DNA of 64,000 nt, taken from positions 2,494,501 to 2,558,500 of the forward strand of contig NZ_CP051677.1 of NCBI RefSeq assembly GCF_012849055.1, written 5' to 3'. Under the pieces are notes generated by a model that had not been told where the DNA came from, did no database searches, and saw only the letters and a list, made by a program, of their open reading frames with translations. Positions 17,985 to 26,547 of this stretch are shown here, piece by piece. This DNA is from Spirosoma rhododendri. GTDB taxonomy: Bacteria > Bacteroidota > Bacteroidia > Cytophagales > Spirosomataceae. Each line of letters opens with the position of its first letter. Within the stretch, counting starts at the first letter, position 1. Position numbers and translations under genes: made by a program.

Positions 17985-18851
17985 ATGCTGCAATACCTGA
18001 TTTGGGAGCCTGATCCCGAAATTTTTCACATTGGCGCGTTTTCGGTTCGCTGGTACGGGCTACTCTTCGCGATGGGTTTCCTGATCGGCATGCAGATCAT
18101 GTCCTATATCTTCAAAGTTGAACGGAAGCCCGTTGCCGATACCGATACGCTGCTGATCTACATGGTCGTGTCGACAATTGTCGGTGCGCGCTTCGGCCAC
18201 TTCCTGTTCTACGAACCCGAAGTGCTCATCAATCACCCGCTGACGGTAATTACACCCCCCTTCGCCGGATTGGCCAGTCACGGTGCGACTATCGGTATCC
18301 TGACGGCACTGTGGTTGTACTCGCGCCGGAAAGAAAGTATCGCCACCAACCAGACGTTTCTGTGGGTAACGGATCGTATCGTGATTGTGGTGGCGTTGGC
18401 CGGTGCATTTATCCGGATGGGTAACTTTGTCAACTCCGAAATCATTGGCCGCCCGACGGATCTGCCGTGGGGAGTGGTCTTCCCCAAAGCCGACTACCGC
18501 GACGTTCTCGGCCCGCCTGAGCTGCACCTTGTGCCGCGCCACCCGGCCCAGCTTTACGAGGCCCTGTCGTGCCTGATCATCTTCGTTGTGCTGTTGTGGT
18601 TCTGGAATCGCTATAAGGACAAGACCCCACGCGGCAGTATGCTCGGCATTTTCCTGATCTGGATTTTCACCCTGCGTTTCCTGTTCGAGTACGTCAAAGA
18701 AAACCAGGTAGCGAAAGAAGCGACGATGGCGCTCAACATCGGGCAACTGCTCAGTATCCCGGCCGTTCTGCTCGGTATTTACTTCCTCGTCCGCAGCTAC
18801 AAGCATCCAGTCGTGGTACCGAAGGAGTTAGAGGATACGATTGGGAAGTGA
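17985..18851 (+). CDS. lgt: Prolipoprotein diacylglyceryl transferase
   Basis: A 288-residue polytopic inner-membrane enzyme that moves diacylglycerol from phosphatidylglycerol to the lipobox Cys of prolipoproteins, the first step of lipoprotein maturation. Seen: FSVRWYGLLFAMGFLIG, the conserved SHGATIGILTALWLYSR loop, the Lgt signature RMGNFVNSEIIGRPTDLPWGVVFP, RHPAQLYEAL, and RFLFEYVKENQ. About seven membrane segments are visible, the usual number. Lipoproteins at 34369 and 61074 are expected substrates. Confidence 0.95.
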   Translation: MLQYLIWEPDPEIFHIGAFSVRWYGLLFAMGFLIGMQIMSYIFKVERKPVADTDTLLIYMVVSTIVGARFGHFLFYEPEVLINHPLTVITPPFAGLASHGATIGILTALWLYSRRKESIATNQTFLWVTDRIVIVVALAGAFIRMGNFVNSEIIGRPTDLPWGVVFPKADYRDVLGPPELHLVPRHPAQLYEALSCLIIFVVLLWFWNRYKDKTPRGSMLGIFLIWIFTLRFLFEYVKENQVAKEATMALNIGQLLSIPAVLLGIYFLVRSYKHPVVVPKELEDTIGK

Positions 18852-18852
18852 T

Positions 18853-19095
18853 AATTGTCCTGAACTGTGATTGTCCTGAACTGTGATTCTTTTGATTGCG
18901 CAGATGGACTATGATTCTTTTCTCTTAAAATCAGCGAAATCAAGGCAATCAGGGTCAATCATAGTTCAAGACAATCTGAACTGTGATTGACCCTGATTTT
19001 TTTGATTTCGCTGATGGACTATAATTTTCTTTTTTCCTAGGAATCAGCGAAATCAATAAATCAGAAAAATCACACGGGGCCGCCCGGCAGTTCAA
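18853..19095. repeat. Interspersed repeat cluster, GAACTGTGATT / AATCA family
   Basis: Fills the whole spacer between the convergent lgt and fructokinase genes. CTGAACTGTGATTG occurs three times. The segment ATCAGCGAAATCAAGGCAAT (18942-18961 region) through CATAGTTCA is nearly the reverse complement of TGAACTGTGATTGACCCTGA (18976 onward) through CGCTGAT, giving a stem of about 40 bp. AATCA recurs every 8-9 nt. Confidence 0.85.
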
Positions 19096-19097
19096 GA

Positions 19098-20054
19098 CTA
19101 ATACAACAACGCCCGGTCGACCTGCGCGGGGAGCGGGCCGGAGCGTTCGAGTTTCAATTGAGCCAGCTTGGCTCCGGCGCGGGCGCAGACTTCGGGTGTC
19201 TGCCCGTCGAGGTAAGCCGTCAGGAAACCCGCCCAGTACGCATCACCGGCTCCCGTCGCGTCGACCACTTCAACCGGCTGCCCCAATACCCGAACCTGTT
19301 TGGCTCCCCCCGCTGATGACACCAGACTCCCATCAGCACCCAGCGTCAGACAGACGAGTTCCGCGCCCATCTGGTGAAACTTGTCGATGATCGCTTCGTG
19401 CGACGGTAGCGCATCGCCCGTACGAATGCCGTAGAGCCGGGCCGCATCATCTTCACTTAGTTTGACCAACGCCTTCGCTGAGCAGTAGTCCGCCAGTATC
19501 TGCCAAGCCTGTTCGCGGTCGGGCCAGATGCTGGGGGCGTAGTTCGCGTCGATACTCACCTGGCAACCCAGCTTGTGCGCCCGCCGGGCGGCATCGACAA
19601 TCGTTTGTTGCGCCGGTGCCTGACTGAGCGCGAAACAGGTTGTGTGGAAAATCCGGCTTTGGCTCAGCAGCGAATCGGGTAAGTGATCGGGCTGCAACAT
19701 CCGGTCGGCACTGCGATAGGCGATAAAGTCGGGGGTTCCTTTTGTCCGAGACACGACGACAAGGCTGGTCGGTTCGCGGCTATCCTGCTGAATAAAGCCC
19801 GTCTCTACCCCCGCAGCGGCCACCTGCGCGGTTAGAAACCGCCCCAGATTGTCGGTACCGACGCAGGCCACCAACGCCGACCGATTGCCCAGCCGGGCCA
19901 TGTTGGCAGCCATATTGGCCGGGCTGCCTCCCTGGAGTCGGCGAAAATCATTGGCATCGAGTAGATTGTCGGTGATGGAATGGCCGATCAGATCGACCAG
20001 TAGTTCGCCAACGGCAAGCATGGCGAAGGGCTCCTGACTGGAAAACGAATTCAT
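19098..20054 (-). CDS. PfkB-family sugar kinase, probable fructokinase
   Basis: 318 residues. N-terminal FAMLAVGELLVDLIG and LQGGSPANMAANMARLG are the substrate-binding signatures. The C-terminal PfkB motif DATGAGDAYWAGFL holds the catalytic Asp and anion hole. ATP-dependent phosphorylation of a sugar is certain at family level; fructose is inferred from closeness to bacterial fructokinases and from the upstream permease. The permease gene at 20137 lies on the same strand, and a terminator-like hairpin between them may lower read-through. Confidence 0.85.
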   Translation of the reverse strand: MNSFSSQEPFAMLAVGELLVDLIGHSITDNLLDANDFRRLQGGSPANMAANMARLGNRSALVACVGTDNLGRFLTAQVAAAGVETGFIQQDSREPTSLVVVSRTKGTPDFIAYRSADRMLQPDHLPDSLLSQSRIFHTTCFALSQAPAQQTIVDAARRAHKLGCQVSIDANYAPSIWPDREQAWQILADYCSAKALVKLSEDDAARLYGIRTGDALPSHEAIIDKFHQMGAELVCLTLGADGSLVSSAGGAKQVRVLGQPVEVVDATGAGDAYWAGFLTAYLDGQTPEVCARAGAKLAQLKLERSGPLPAQVDRALLY

Positions 20055-20066
20055 AGGTTATTGCTT

Positions 20067-20100
20067 AAAAAAACATCCGGCTGTTGGAACGGCCGGATGC
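20067..20100 (-). terminator. Terminator or attenuator between permease and kinase
   Basis: Stem CATCCGGC (20074-20081) / GCCGGATG (20092-20099). Read on the minus strand it is followed by seven T residues. Confidence 0.75.
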
Positions 20101-20136
20101 AAAGAACATTGATTTTCTGAGATTTTGCAGCGTGGC

Positions 20137-21483
20137 TTAGTGGCCACCCGCGCCCATCGGGAAAGCCGCTACCTGACTGACCCGGTTTTCTTTCACCAGA
20201 AAGCAGGCACCAGCCGCCAGCAACAAACAGACACCCGCCAGTGCCAGGGCGTTACGCGGGTCGCTGCCCAGCAGCGGGTAGATATAGCTGATCGACAGGT
20301 TGTTGACGATCTGCGGTACGACGATAAAGCCGTTGAAGATACCCATGTATACGCCCATCCGCTCGGCGGGTACCGAACTCGACAGCAGTACGTATGGCAT
20401 CGACAGGATCGACGCCCAGGCCAGCCCAACGAACGCCATCCCGATCAGAAACGCGTACTTGTCGTTCGACAGCAGCATCGACAGGAAGCCCAGCCCGCCG
20501 AACGTCAGAAATAAGGCATGCGTACCCCGACGACCAATTCGGTTGGCGATGGCGGGCAGAAAAAACGACACGCCGAAACAGCCGATGTTGAAGACGGCAA
20601 AGCACAGGTTGCCCCATTCGGTGCCTTCCTGAAAACCGGGCGATTGCGCCGTGGGGGCGTTGAACGCATGGCGGCAAACGGCCAGCGTCAGGTACTGCCA
20701 CATCAGCGGCAGGCCAAACCAGGTAAAGAATTTCACCCACCAGAGCTGCTTCATCGTAGACGGCATATCGCGAAGGGCATGCACAATTTCGGTAAATGCT
20801 CCGCTGACCCCACTGCTTTGCCGCTTCATTCGCTCGAACTCCTGCATGTCGTCGGGCGGGTATTCGTCGGTGGTGTAGATCGTCCAGATCACGGCCAGAA
20901 TTACGGCCGCACCACCAATGTAGAACGGAAATTTAATGCTGTCGGGAATGACGTTGGTAGCCACGGCGGCCGTTGTGGTAATGCCCAGCAGCCGGAAAAT
21001 CGTTGGCATCAAGTTCGCCAGCGTCTGACCGAAACCCACGAAAAAACTCTGCATGGCGAAGCCCAGTCCACGCTGCTCGTCACTTAGCTTGTCACCGATA
21101 AACGCCCGGAACGGTTCCTGCGTGATGTTCAAACCCGTGTCGAGAATCCACATCAGGTTAGCCGCCATCCACAGGGCTGATGAGTTGGGCATCAGAAAGA
21201 GAGCCAGACTGGTAACGATGGCGCCGATAAGAAAGAACGGCTTCCGGCGACCCCAGCGGGGCGACCATGTCCGGTCGCTGATGGAGCCGATGATGGGTTG
21301 CACGATCAGCCCCGTAACCGGACCGGCCAGCCATAGAATAGGAATGTTTGCTTCATCGGCGTTGAGATACCGAAAAATTGGACTCATGTTGGCCTGTTGC
21401 AGACCGAAGCCGTACTGAATGCCCAAAAATCCGAAACTCATGTTCCAGATTTGCCAGAAAGTCAGGCGGGGTTTTTGTTTCAT
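20137..21483 (-). CDS. SLC45-like MFS sugar transporter
   Basis: A 448-residue inner-membrane carrier with about 12 helices. FWQIWNMSFGFLGIQYGFGLQQANMSPIF is the typical first helix of the bacterial maltose/sucrose permease group. SDRTWSPRWGRRKPFFLIG is the MFS loop 2-3 motif; DTGLNITQEPFRAFIGDKLSDEQRG follows. Likely H+-coupled uptake of a disaccharide such as sucrose or maltose. The fructokinase downstream suits sucrose-derived fructose; this is inference. The inverted repeat TACCGC-N7-GCGGTA at 21501-21519 sits 18 nt before the start. Confidence 0.88.
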   Translation of the reverse strand: MKQKPRLTFWQIWNMSFGFLGIQYGFGLQQANMSPIFRYLNADEANIPILWLAGPVTGLIVQPIIGSISDRTWSPRWGRRKPFFLIGAIVTSLALFLMPNSSALWMAANLMWILDTGLNITQEPFRAFIGDKLSDEQRGLGFAMQSFFVGFGQTLANLMPTIFRLLGITTTAAVATNVIPDSIKFPFYIGGAAVILAVIWTIYTTDEYPPDDMQEFERMKRQSSGVSGAFTEIVHALRDMPSTMKQLWWVKFFTWFGLPLMWQYLTLAVCRHAFNAPTAQSPGFQEGTEWGNLCFAVFNIGCFGVSFFLPAIANRIGRRGTHALFLTFGGLGFLSMLLSNDKYAFLIGMAFVGLAWASILSMPYVLLSSSVPAERMGVYMGIFNGFIVVPQIVNNLSISYIYPLLGSDPRNALALAGVCLLLAAGACFLVKENRVSQVAAFPMGAGGH

Positions 21484-21500
21484 AGGTTATAAGGTAGAAT

Positions 21501-21519
21501 TACCGCGACATTTGCGGTA
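21501..21519. promoter_or_regulatory. Small palindrome upstream of the sugar permease
   Basis: TACCGC-GACATTT-GCGGTA. Possible operator or leader hairpin; no regulator gene is near. Confidence 0.25.
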
Positions 21520-21604
21520 GAAAAGGGAAAACAATGATACGAACGGATTTGCAGGATACGGAGATATTGTTATCCTATTTTTTTAGAAACGGATACTACT
21601 CAGT

Positions 21605-23071
21605 ATGATCTCTGACCCGATTAAATGGCTGGGGAGCGTGTTGCTGGTATTGACCGGAATGGCACAGTCGGCATGGGCCGCCACCAGTCATTCAGACACG
21701 ACTGTGGCCGCTGTCGACACCGATTCATCACGGTCAGTCGTCGTGCGATCGGTTACGCTGATTGGTAATGTACGTACCCGAGACAGAATTGTTTTCCGTG
21801 AAATGACGCTGAAAACAGGTGACACAGTCCTGCTTTCTGACCTGCCGGGTCGCCTGACCTGGGATCGGCGGAATATCAGCAACACTAATCTGTTCATCAC
21901 CGTCGACCTGAAGACTGAGCAGACTACCCCCACCGATACAACCCAACTGGCGCAGCTCGATCTGACCGTCAGGATGAAGGAACGCTGGTACCTGATTGCG
22001 TATCCCGTATTCGACATCGCTGACCGCAATCTCAACGAGTGGTGGTATGACCGGGGCCGTGACCTCCGCCGGACCATCTACGGCGGTCGGCTCAGCTACC
22101 GCAACGTAACCGGCTCGAACGATCGTCTACAAGTGGAAATAATCAGGGGTTTCTGGCAGCGAACCGTCTTATCATACGCCCGCCCATACATCGACAAAGC
22201 TCAGCGAATCGGGCTCCGTGTTGACGTCGGGTACCAAACCAACAACGATATTCCGTACACAACCATCGCCGATAAATGGCGGTACGTCCGGGCCGATCAG
22301 ACGCTGAGGAGCCGCACATGGGGTGCGCTGACGCTCACTAACCGCCACGGCCTGTACCACTACCACAGCGTTGACATTCGGTACAGCCGGAATACGGTGG
22401 CTGATACGGTTGTGCGCCTGAATCCCGATTATTTTCTCGATAACCGAACTGAGCAGCGCTACGCATCGCTTGCCTATGGCTACCGCTACGACCGGCGCGA
22501 CAATGTAGCCTACCCGCTGCGGGGAACCTTGTTTCTCGGCTCTGTCGGCGTATCGGGGTTGCTTCCGTCCGACAATTTCCGCTTCCTCGACGTAACCACG
22601 TCCGTCAGCCGCTACTGGCCGATGGGTAAAAAAGTGTACGGGGCCGCTAACCTGCGCGCCCGTACCACCTGGCCCGATCGACAGCCGTATTTCAACCTGC
22701 ACGGCATCGGCAACTCCACCGACAACGTGCGCGGCTACGAACTCTACGTGATCGACGGGCAGCACTCAGCCGTAGCCCGGAGTAGTTTTCGGTATCAGTT
22801 ATTCGACACCGTCAAGCAACTCAACTGGCTACGTATCCGGCAGTTCAACACCCTGCCCATTGCCGCTTACATCACCGCCTTCGCCGACGCGGGTTACGTC
22901 GGCAGTACTGTGGCTGAGCAATACCAGAGCCGCCTGGCCAACCAACTCCTGGTCGGTACCGGCCTGAGCTTCGACCTCGTCACGTACTACAACCTTGTCA
23001 TCCGGCTCAGCGGAGCTATCAACCGGCAGGGCAACACCGGCTTCTACTTCAATTTCGCGCAGGAGTTTTAG
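21605..23071 (+). CDS. BamA/TamA-family outer-membrane protein
   Basis: 488 residues. A signal peptide (GSVLLVLTGMAQSAWA) is followed by one POTRA-like segment (VVVRSVTLIGNVRTRDRIVFREMTLKTGD, then LTWDRRNISNTNLFITVDL) and a bacterial surface antigen barrel rich in alternating strands. It ends GFYFNFAQEF with the terminal Phe recognised by BAM. With one POTRA it is shorter than BamA and is a small Omp85 member whose client is unknown. It stands alone, followed by a strong hairpin terminator. Confidence 0.85.
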   Translation: MISDPIKWLGSVLLVLTGMAQSAWAATSHSDTTVAAVDTDSSRSVVVRSVTLIGNVRTRDRIVFREMTLKTGDTVLLSDLPGRLTWDRRNISNTNLFITVDLKTEQTTPTDTTQLAQLDLTVRMKERWYLIAYPVFDIADRNLNEWWYDRGRDLRRTIYGGRLSYRNVTGSNDRLQVEIIRGFWQRTVLSYARPYIDKAQRIGLRVDVGYQTNNDIPYTTIADKWRYVRADQTLRSRTWGALTLTNRHGLYHYHSVDIRYSRNTVADTVVRLNPDYFLDNRTEQRYASLAYGYRYDRRDNVAYPLRGTLFLGSVGVSGLLPSDNFRFLDVTTSVSRYWPMGKKVYGAANLRARTTWPDRQPYFNLHGIGNSTDNVRGYELYVIDGQHSAVARSSFRYQLFDTVKQLNWLRIRQFNTLPIAAYITAFADAGYVGSTVAEQYQSRLANQLLVGTGLSFDLVTYYNLVIRLSGAINRQGNTGFYFNFAQEF

Positions 23072-23089
23072 GCTGGTAATGACATGAAT

Positions 23090-23137
23090 AAGCCGACGTT
23101 TCATAAAACCGCTCAGTGGTTCTTGAAACGTCGGCTT
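23090..23137. terminator. Bidirectional terminator
   Basis: A perfect 14-bp stem AAGCCGACGTTTCA / TGAAACGTCGGCTT between the convergent barrel protein and manganese catalase. Confidence 0.8.
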
Positions 23138-23153
23138 GTTATCAATGAAGAAG

Positions 23154-24062
23154 TTAGTACTCGTACTTTATGCCCATCTTCTTCGCCATGTCGGCGAATA
23201 CCTGTGGGTCGAAGTCTTCAGCGCCGGGGGCGTTGAGCTGGGGTTCTTCTTCCAGATCCGGAACGGGGTACCCTTCCATACCACCCTGTACGACGAAACA
23301 TTCCTGCCCGTCGTCGGGGTGCGGGCCATTCCAGATCAGGGCTGCCTGCTGGTAATCGTCCGGGCTGAACGTGTAGAGCGACAGGTGTAGCTTCTGTTCC
23401 ATAAACTTCCTGGCCTCCGGAAACGCGTTATTACTCAGTTCCGGTATCGGTAATAGCTTGGTCATTTCAACGCCCGTCAGTTTTTCCAGCGCTTTCGCGT
23501 AGGCCACCACGTGCAGACCACCCCGTACCAGCAGATAGCCTACCATCGTGCGGGCAGTGGGATCGGTAACGGTTTCGTAAGCCCGCATTTTGTTAGCCCG
23601 TGCGCCACATTCAAGGAAGAAATTGTGCAACAGGTCGAGTTTCAAATTGCCGCTGCTGAATACGTTCTGCCCCGTCCAGTAGTGCCCCATCGAATCCATC
23701 GGCAGCGACGCCTGACCACTGGCGATAGCGTGGTGAGTATTGCGCCAGTTTGCTGCGTCGGACAACGGGCCAATCGTCGGGTCGAAACCGCGTTTGGTCG
23801 TGCCGGTGAGCAGCAGGTTTATGGCATACGACACTACCTCGACATGCCCATACTCTTCGCCCGCGATGCTGCTGATAACGTCGTAGAACGGACGTATTTT
23901 TTTACGGCCCCGAAAGTTGAACGACTGATAGGTGTAGTTCATCAGGGTCGACATCTCGCCGAATTTGCCACCGAGCAGCTCCTGAATGACAGCCGCATCA
24001 TTGGCCGACGGGTTTTTGGGGGTTGGGAGCTCGATAGGGAGCCGATCCATTTTCAGAATCAT
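23154..24062 (-). CDS. Manganese catalase
   Basis: 302 residues from ATG 24062 (MILKMDRLPIELPTP, the normal family start; an upstream ATG adds 8 residues). It disproportionates hydrogen peroxide at a dimanganese site. The expected ligands are visible: Glu in GGKFGEMSTLMNY, Glu and His in AGEEYGHVE, Glu in FFLECGARANKMR, and His in GGLHVVAYAKALE. It is non-haem and cytosolic. It lies divergent from the radical SAM gene across an AT-rich spacer of 246 nt. Confidence 0.93.
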   Translation of the reverse strand: MILKMDRLPIELPTPKNPSANDAAVIQELLGGKFGEMSTLMNYTYQSFNFRGRKKIRPFYDVISSIAGEEYGHVEVVSYAINLLLTGTTKRGFDPTIGPLSDAANWRNTHHAIASGQASLPMDSMGHYWTGQNVFSSGNLKLDLLHNFFLECGARANKMRAYETVTDPTARTMVGYLLVRGGLHVVAYAKALEKLTGVEMTKLLPIPELSNNAFPEARKFMEQKLHLSLYTFSPDDYQQAALIWNGPHPDDGQECFVVQGGMEGYPVPDLEEEPQLNAPGAEDFDPQVFADMAKKMGIKYEY

Positions 24063-24308
24063 CAGATAGCCGATTAGTTGAAACAAGCCAGGCTCACAGT
24101 AAGACCGACTCAGGTATCAACGGGTCATGTTAAAGTAATGTTAGTTTATTCTATATATTAAGTAGATAATAAATAAATTATCACTGTAAATCAGTTTGTT
24201 ATCTGCGGCTTTGTTGGGGTGGACTCAGGAATCACTATCTATACGTCTGTCTTCCCCGGCAATTCACGACCTTTGTTGACTAGCTGTCAACGGCTATCGC
24301 ATCAACGT

Positions 24309-25334
24309 ATGAATCGGAACCTGTACGATGGACTTAACTTCGCGTCTAAGCTGACGCCCAGGCGGGTCGCCAACGCGCTGAAAGTTGTGGGCAGCTACTA
24401 CAGATCGAGACAGTCGGGTCAGGCAGCGCAGCGGGGGTTGCCGATGTCGATTTCGTTTGAACCGACGACGTCCTGCAACCTGCGATGTCCCGAATGTCCT
24501 AGCGGGTTACGATCGTTTACGCGACCAACCGGAATGCTGGGTGAGGATCTGTACAAGCGTACCATCGACGAACTGCACGAGACGCTGCTGTACCTGATTT
24601 TCTATTTCCAGGGCGAACCCTACCTGCATCCGCAATTCCTCGACCTTGTCCGGTATGCAACCGACCGGAATATTTACACGGCGACGAGCACCAACGCCCA
24701 TTACCTGACCGATGCCAACGCCCGCAAGACAGTAGAGTCAGGGCTGGACCGACTGATTATCAGCATCGACGGAACAACGCAGGAGGTGTATCAGCAGTAC
24801 CGGGTAGGGGGGAAGCTGGAAAAGGTGCTGGAAGGCACGAAGAATATCATTCGCTGGAAAAAGGAATTGAAGTCGCGGACACCCCACGTGGTGTTTCAGT
24901 TTTTGGTCGTCAAACCAAATCAGCATCAGATTGCCCAGGTGAAAAAGCTGGCCCGTGAACTTGGTGTGGATGAGGTCGGTCTGAAAACGGCGCAGATTTA
25001 CGACTACGAAAACGGTTCCGATCTGATCCCGACCATCGACAAATACAGCCGCTACGCCCATCAGGCCGACGATACGTACCGCATCAAAAACGGCTTCGGC
25101 GATCACTGCTGGAAGATGTGGCACTCCTGCGTCATCACGTGGGACGGCCTGGTTGTACCCTGCTGCTTCGACAAAGACGCGCATCACCGGCTGGGCGATC
25201 TGCAAACCGAATCCTTTGCCGACCTCTGGCACGGCCCGGCCTACACCAATTTCCGCCAAACGCTGCTCCGCTCCCGCTCCGAAATCGAGATGTGCCGCAA
25301 CTGCACCGAAGGGACGCAGGTGTGGGGAGACTAG
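24309..25334 (+). CDS. Radical SAM protein with SPASM-type C-terminus
   Basis: 341 residues from ATG 24309 (MNRNLYDGLNF). The radical SAM [4Fe-4S] motif is CNLRCPEC, within SFEPTTSCNLRCPECPSGL, and the SAM-binding region includes FYFQGEPYLHP. A C-terminal cysteine set (HCWKMWHSC, VVPCCFDKD, CRNCTEG) fits an auxiliary cluster SPASM domain. Members modify peptides, sugars or cofactors; no precursor peptide or partner gene is adjacent, so the substrate is unknown. A slightly longer frame exists upstream but lacks family residues. Confidence 0.88.
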   Translation: MNRNLYDGLNFASKLTPRRVANALKVVGSYYRSRQSGQAAQRGLPMSISFEPTTSCNLRCPECPSGLRSFTRPTGMLGEDLYKRTIDELHETLLYLIFYFQGEPYLHPQFLDLVRYATDRNIYTATSTNAHYLTDANARKTVESGLDRLIISIDGTTQEVYQQYRVGGKLEKVLEGTKNIIRWKKELKSRTPHVVFQFLVVKPNQHQIAQVKKLARELGVDEVGLKTAQIYDYENGSDLIPTIDKYSRYAHQADDTYRIKNGFGDHCWKMWHSCVITWDGLVVPCCFDKDAHHRLGDLQTESFADLWHGPAYTNFRQTLLRSRSEIEMCRNCTEGTQVWGD

Positions 25335-25335
25335 G

Positions 25336-25428
25336 GTGAAAGAGCGAAAGAATGAAAGAGTGAAAGTCTTCCGGTATTGTATTCAGTAGCTCGGTTCGCT
25401 CTTTCATTCTTTCGCTCTTTCACTCTTT
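25336..25428. repeat. Intergenic hairpin, GAAAGAGY family
   Basis: The left arm 25336-25366 is built of four 8-nt units (GTGAAAGA, GCGAAAGA, ATGAAAGA, GTGAAAG). The right arm at about 25394-25423 is its complement with one mismatch. It lies at the convergent ends of the radical SAM and GH26 genes, and its outer edge supplies the last codons and stop of GH26. Confidence 0.85.
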
Positions 25429-26370
25429 AAGATTCTCCACCTCCTTACTGTTGTACAATTCCCTGATTACCGTTGGGGTGTTGGAGGAGAAAACCAGCTC
25501 GGCCCAGCCCATGAAGAAGGTCCAGCGGGGTTGTGTTTTTAGTTGGGCTGCGGTGGGCAGTACCTGACATTCACCGATGGCGATGGGCTTGTTGCCCGCT
25601 ACTTTGAGCATGGCGTTGTACTTGTAATCGGAGTAGCCCGTACCGCTATCATAGATGTCGAGGGCCGCCACATCCCAATAGTCATTGCCGGGGTTGTAGT
25701 CGGTGAGGTCGGTGGCGAGGGATAGAAAATCCTGCATGTCCCACACCCAGATCAGGTTCGACAAACCTTTCGTTTTTGTGAAATAATCGTGCGTAAGCCG
25801 GTATAGTTGCGCCGTTCCGTTTGCCCCGCGCCGACCACCCCACCAGAACAGTCCCTGATTCATTTCGTGCAGCGGTCGGAACATGACTTCGACCCCGCTG
25901 TCTTCCAGATCCTGCAAGTACACCGCCACTTCATCCATCATCTGTTTCCAGCGCGCGTTGATCGGCGTACCATCGGTCAGGAGTTGTTGCCATTGCGCGT
26001 CGGTCATGCGGCTCAGCACACCCGTACTGTCCCAGCCACAGGGTTGCGACCGGGCGGGGTTGCAGGCATGCCACATGATATTGATCAATGCGCCCTTTTT
26101 CCACTGCCGTTTTGCTTCGGCGATCATCATACCCCGGTTAGCGATATTGTCGGCCTGAAACAGAAAATCACCGCTCCACAGCTTTGGGTAATGGCCCGTC
26201 AGTGAGTCGATGGCGTTGGTCCACTTTGCGGGTTGGGCGTTGGGTTCGCGATTGTGCTGACCACTCGCCGTTTTCTTCCCCGAAATGCTGTAGAGATAAT
26301 TCAGGCTGGACTGGCAAAGAGCGAAAGAGTGAAAGAACAAAAGAGCGAACAGGCAGACGACAACTCTCAT
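25420..26370 (-). CDS. GH26 beta-mannanase, secreted
   Basis: 316 residues from ATG 26370. Signal peptide MRVVVCLFALLFFHSFALC, a lipobox-like end (SFALCQ) that may make it a lipoprotein. The catalytic domain has acid/base Glu169 in RPLHEMN and nucleophile Glu267 in AIGECQ, plus IMWHACNP and WVWDMQDF, all typical of GH26 endo-1,4-beta-mannanases. Expected role: mannan or glucomannan hydrolysis at the cell surface or in the periplasm. Two oddities: the core of the signal peptide is encoded by an arm of the intergenic GAAAGAGY repeat (26315-26350), and the C-terminal residues ENLKE run into another copy of it. Confidence 0.9.
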   Translation of the reverse strand: MRVVVCLFALLFFHSFALCQSSLNYLYSISGKKTASGQHNREPNAQPAKWTNAIDSLTGHYPKLWSGDFLFQADNIANRGMMIAEAKRQWKKGALINIMWHACNPARSQPCGWDSTGVLSRMTDAQWQQLLTDGTPINARWKQMMDEVAVYLQDLEDSGVEVMFRPLHEMNQGLFWWGGRRGANGTAQLYRLTHDYFTKTKGLSNLIWVWDMQDFLSLATDLTDYNPGNDYWDVAALDIYDSGTGYSDYKYNAMLKVAGNKPIAIGECQVLPTAAQLKTQPRWTFFMGWAELVFSSNTPTVIRELYNSKEVENLKE

Positions 26371-26465
26371 AAGTGTAGGGATTTCTAAGGTAAGCGAATG
26401 CACCGAAGCAGTGTTTTCAGGCGAAGCCAGATTCGCTCTTTCACTCATTCGCTCTTTCACTCTTT
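26315..26465. repeat. GAAAGAGY-family inverted repeat, left arm inside GH26 coding region
   Basis: The left arm 26315-26350 and right arm 26432-26465 consist of the same 8-nt units as 25336-25428 and 51905-51996 and are imperfect complements. The left arm lies within the GH26 signal-peptide codons. The right arm is in the parA upstream region. Confidence 0.7.
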
Positions 26466-26472
26466 ACTTTCT

Positions 26473-26512
26473 GTGAAACATTCCGTGGAACATACCTTGC
26501 AATCGTGGAAAC
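26473..26512 (+). promoter_or_regulatory. Three parS-like half-sites upstream of parA
   Basis: GTGAAACA (26473-26480), GTGGAACA (26485-26492) and GTGGAAAC (26505-26512) are direct repeats resembling the half-site of parS (TGTTTCAC-GTGAAACA). They are direct and not palindromic, so this is not a standard parS. The third lies between the two promoter boxes. Confidence 0.4.
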
Positions 26513-26527
26513 TATCCGGCATCTTTG
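26497..26527 (+). promoter_or_regulatory. Candidate parAB operon promoter
   Basis: TTG at 26497-26499, spacer of 20 nt, then CATCTTTG at 26520-26527, one mismatch from TAnnTTTG. The start of transcription would be about 13 nt before ATG 26548. Confidence 0.5.
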
Positions 26528-26547
26528 GAACTGCAACGCACAGACCC

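Noticed and set aside
24883..24900. CCACGTGG-containing sequence considered as parS
   Set aside because: Only the central CACGTG matches; the flanks differ and it lies inside the radical SAM coding sequence. Similar partial matches at 6912 and 36576 were dropped for the same reason.
25336..25428. GAAAGAGY units considered as a CRISPR array
   Set aside because: The units are 8 nt, with no unique spacers and no cas genes.
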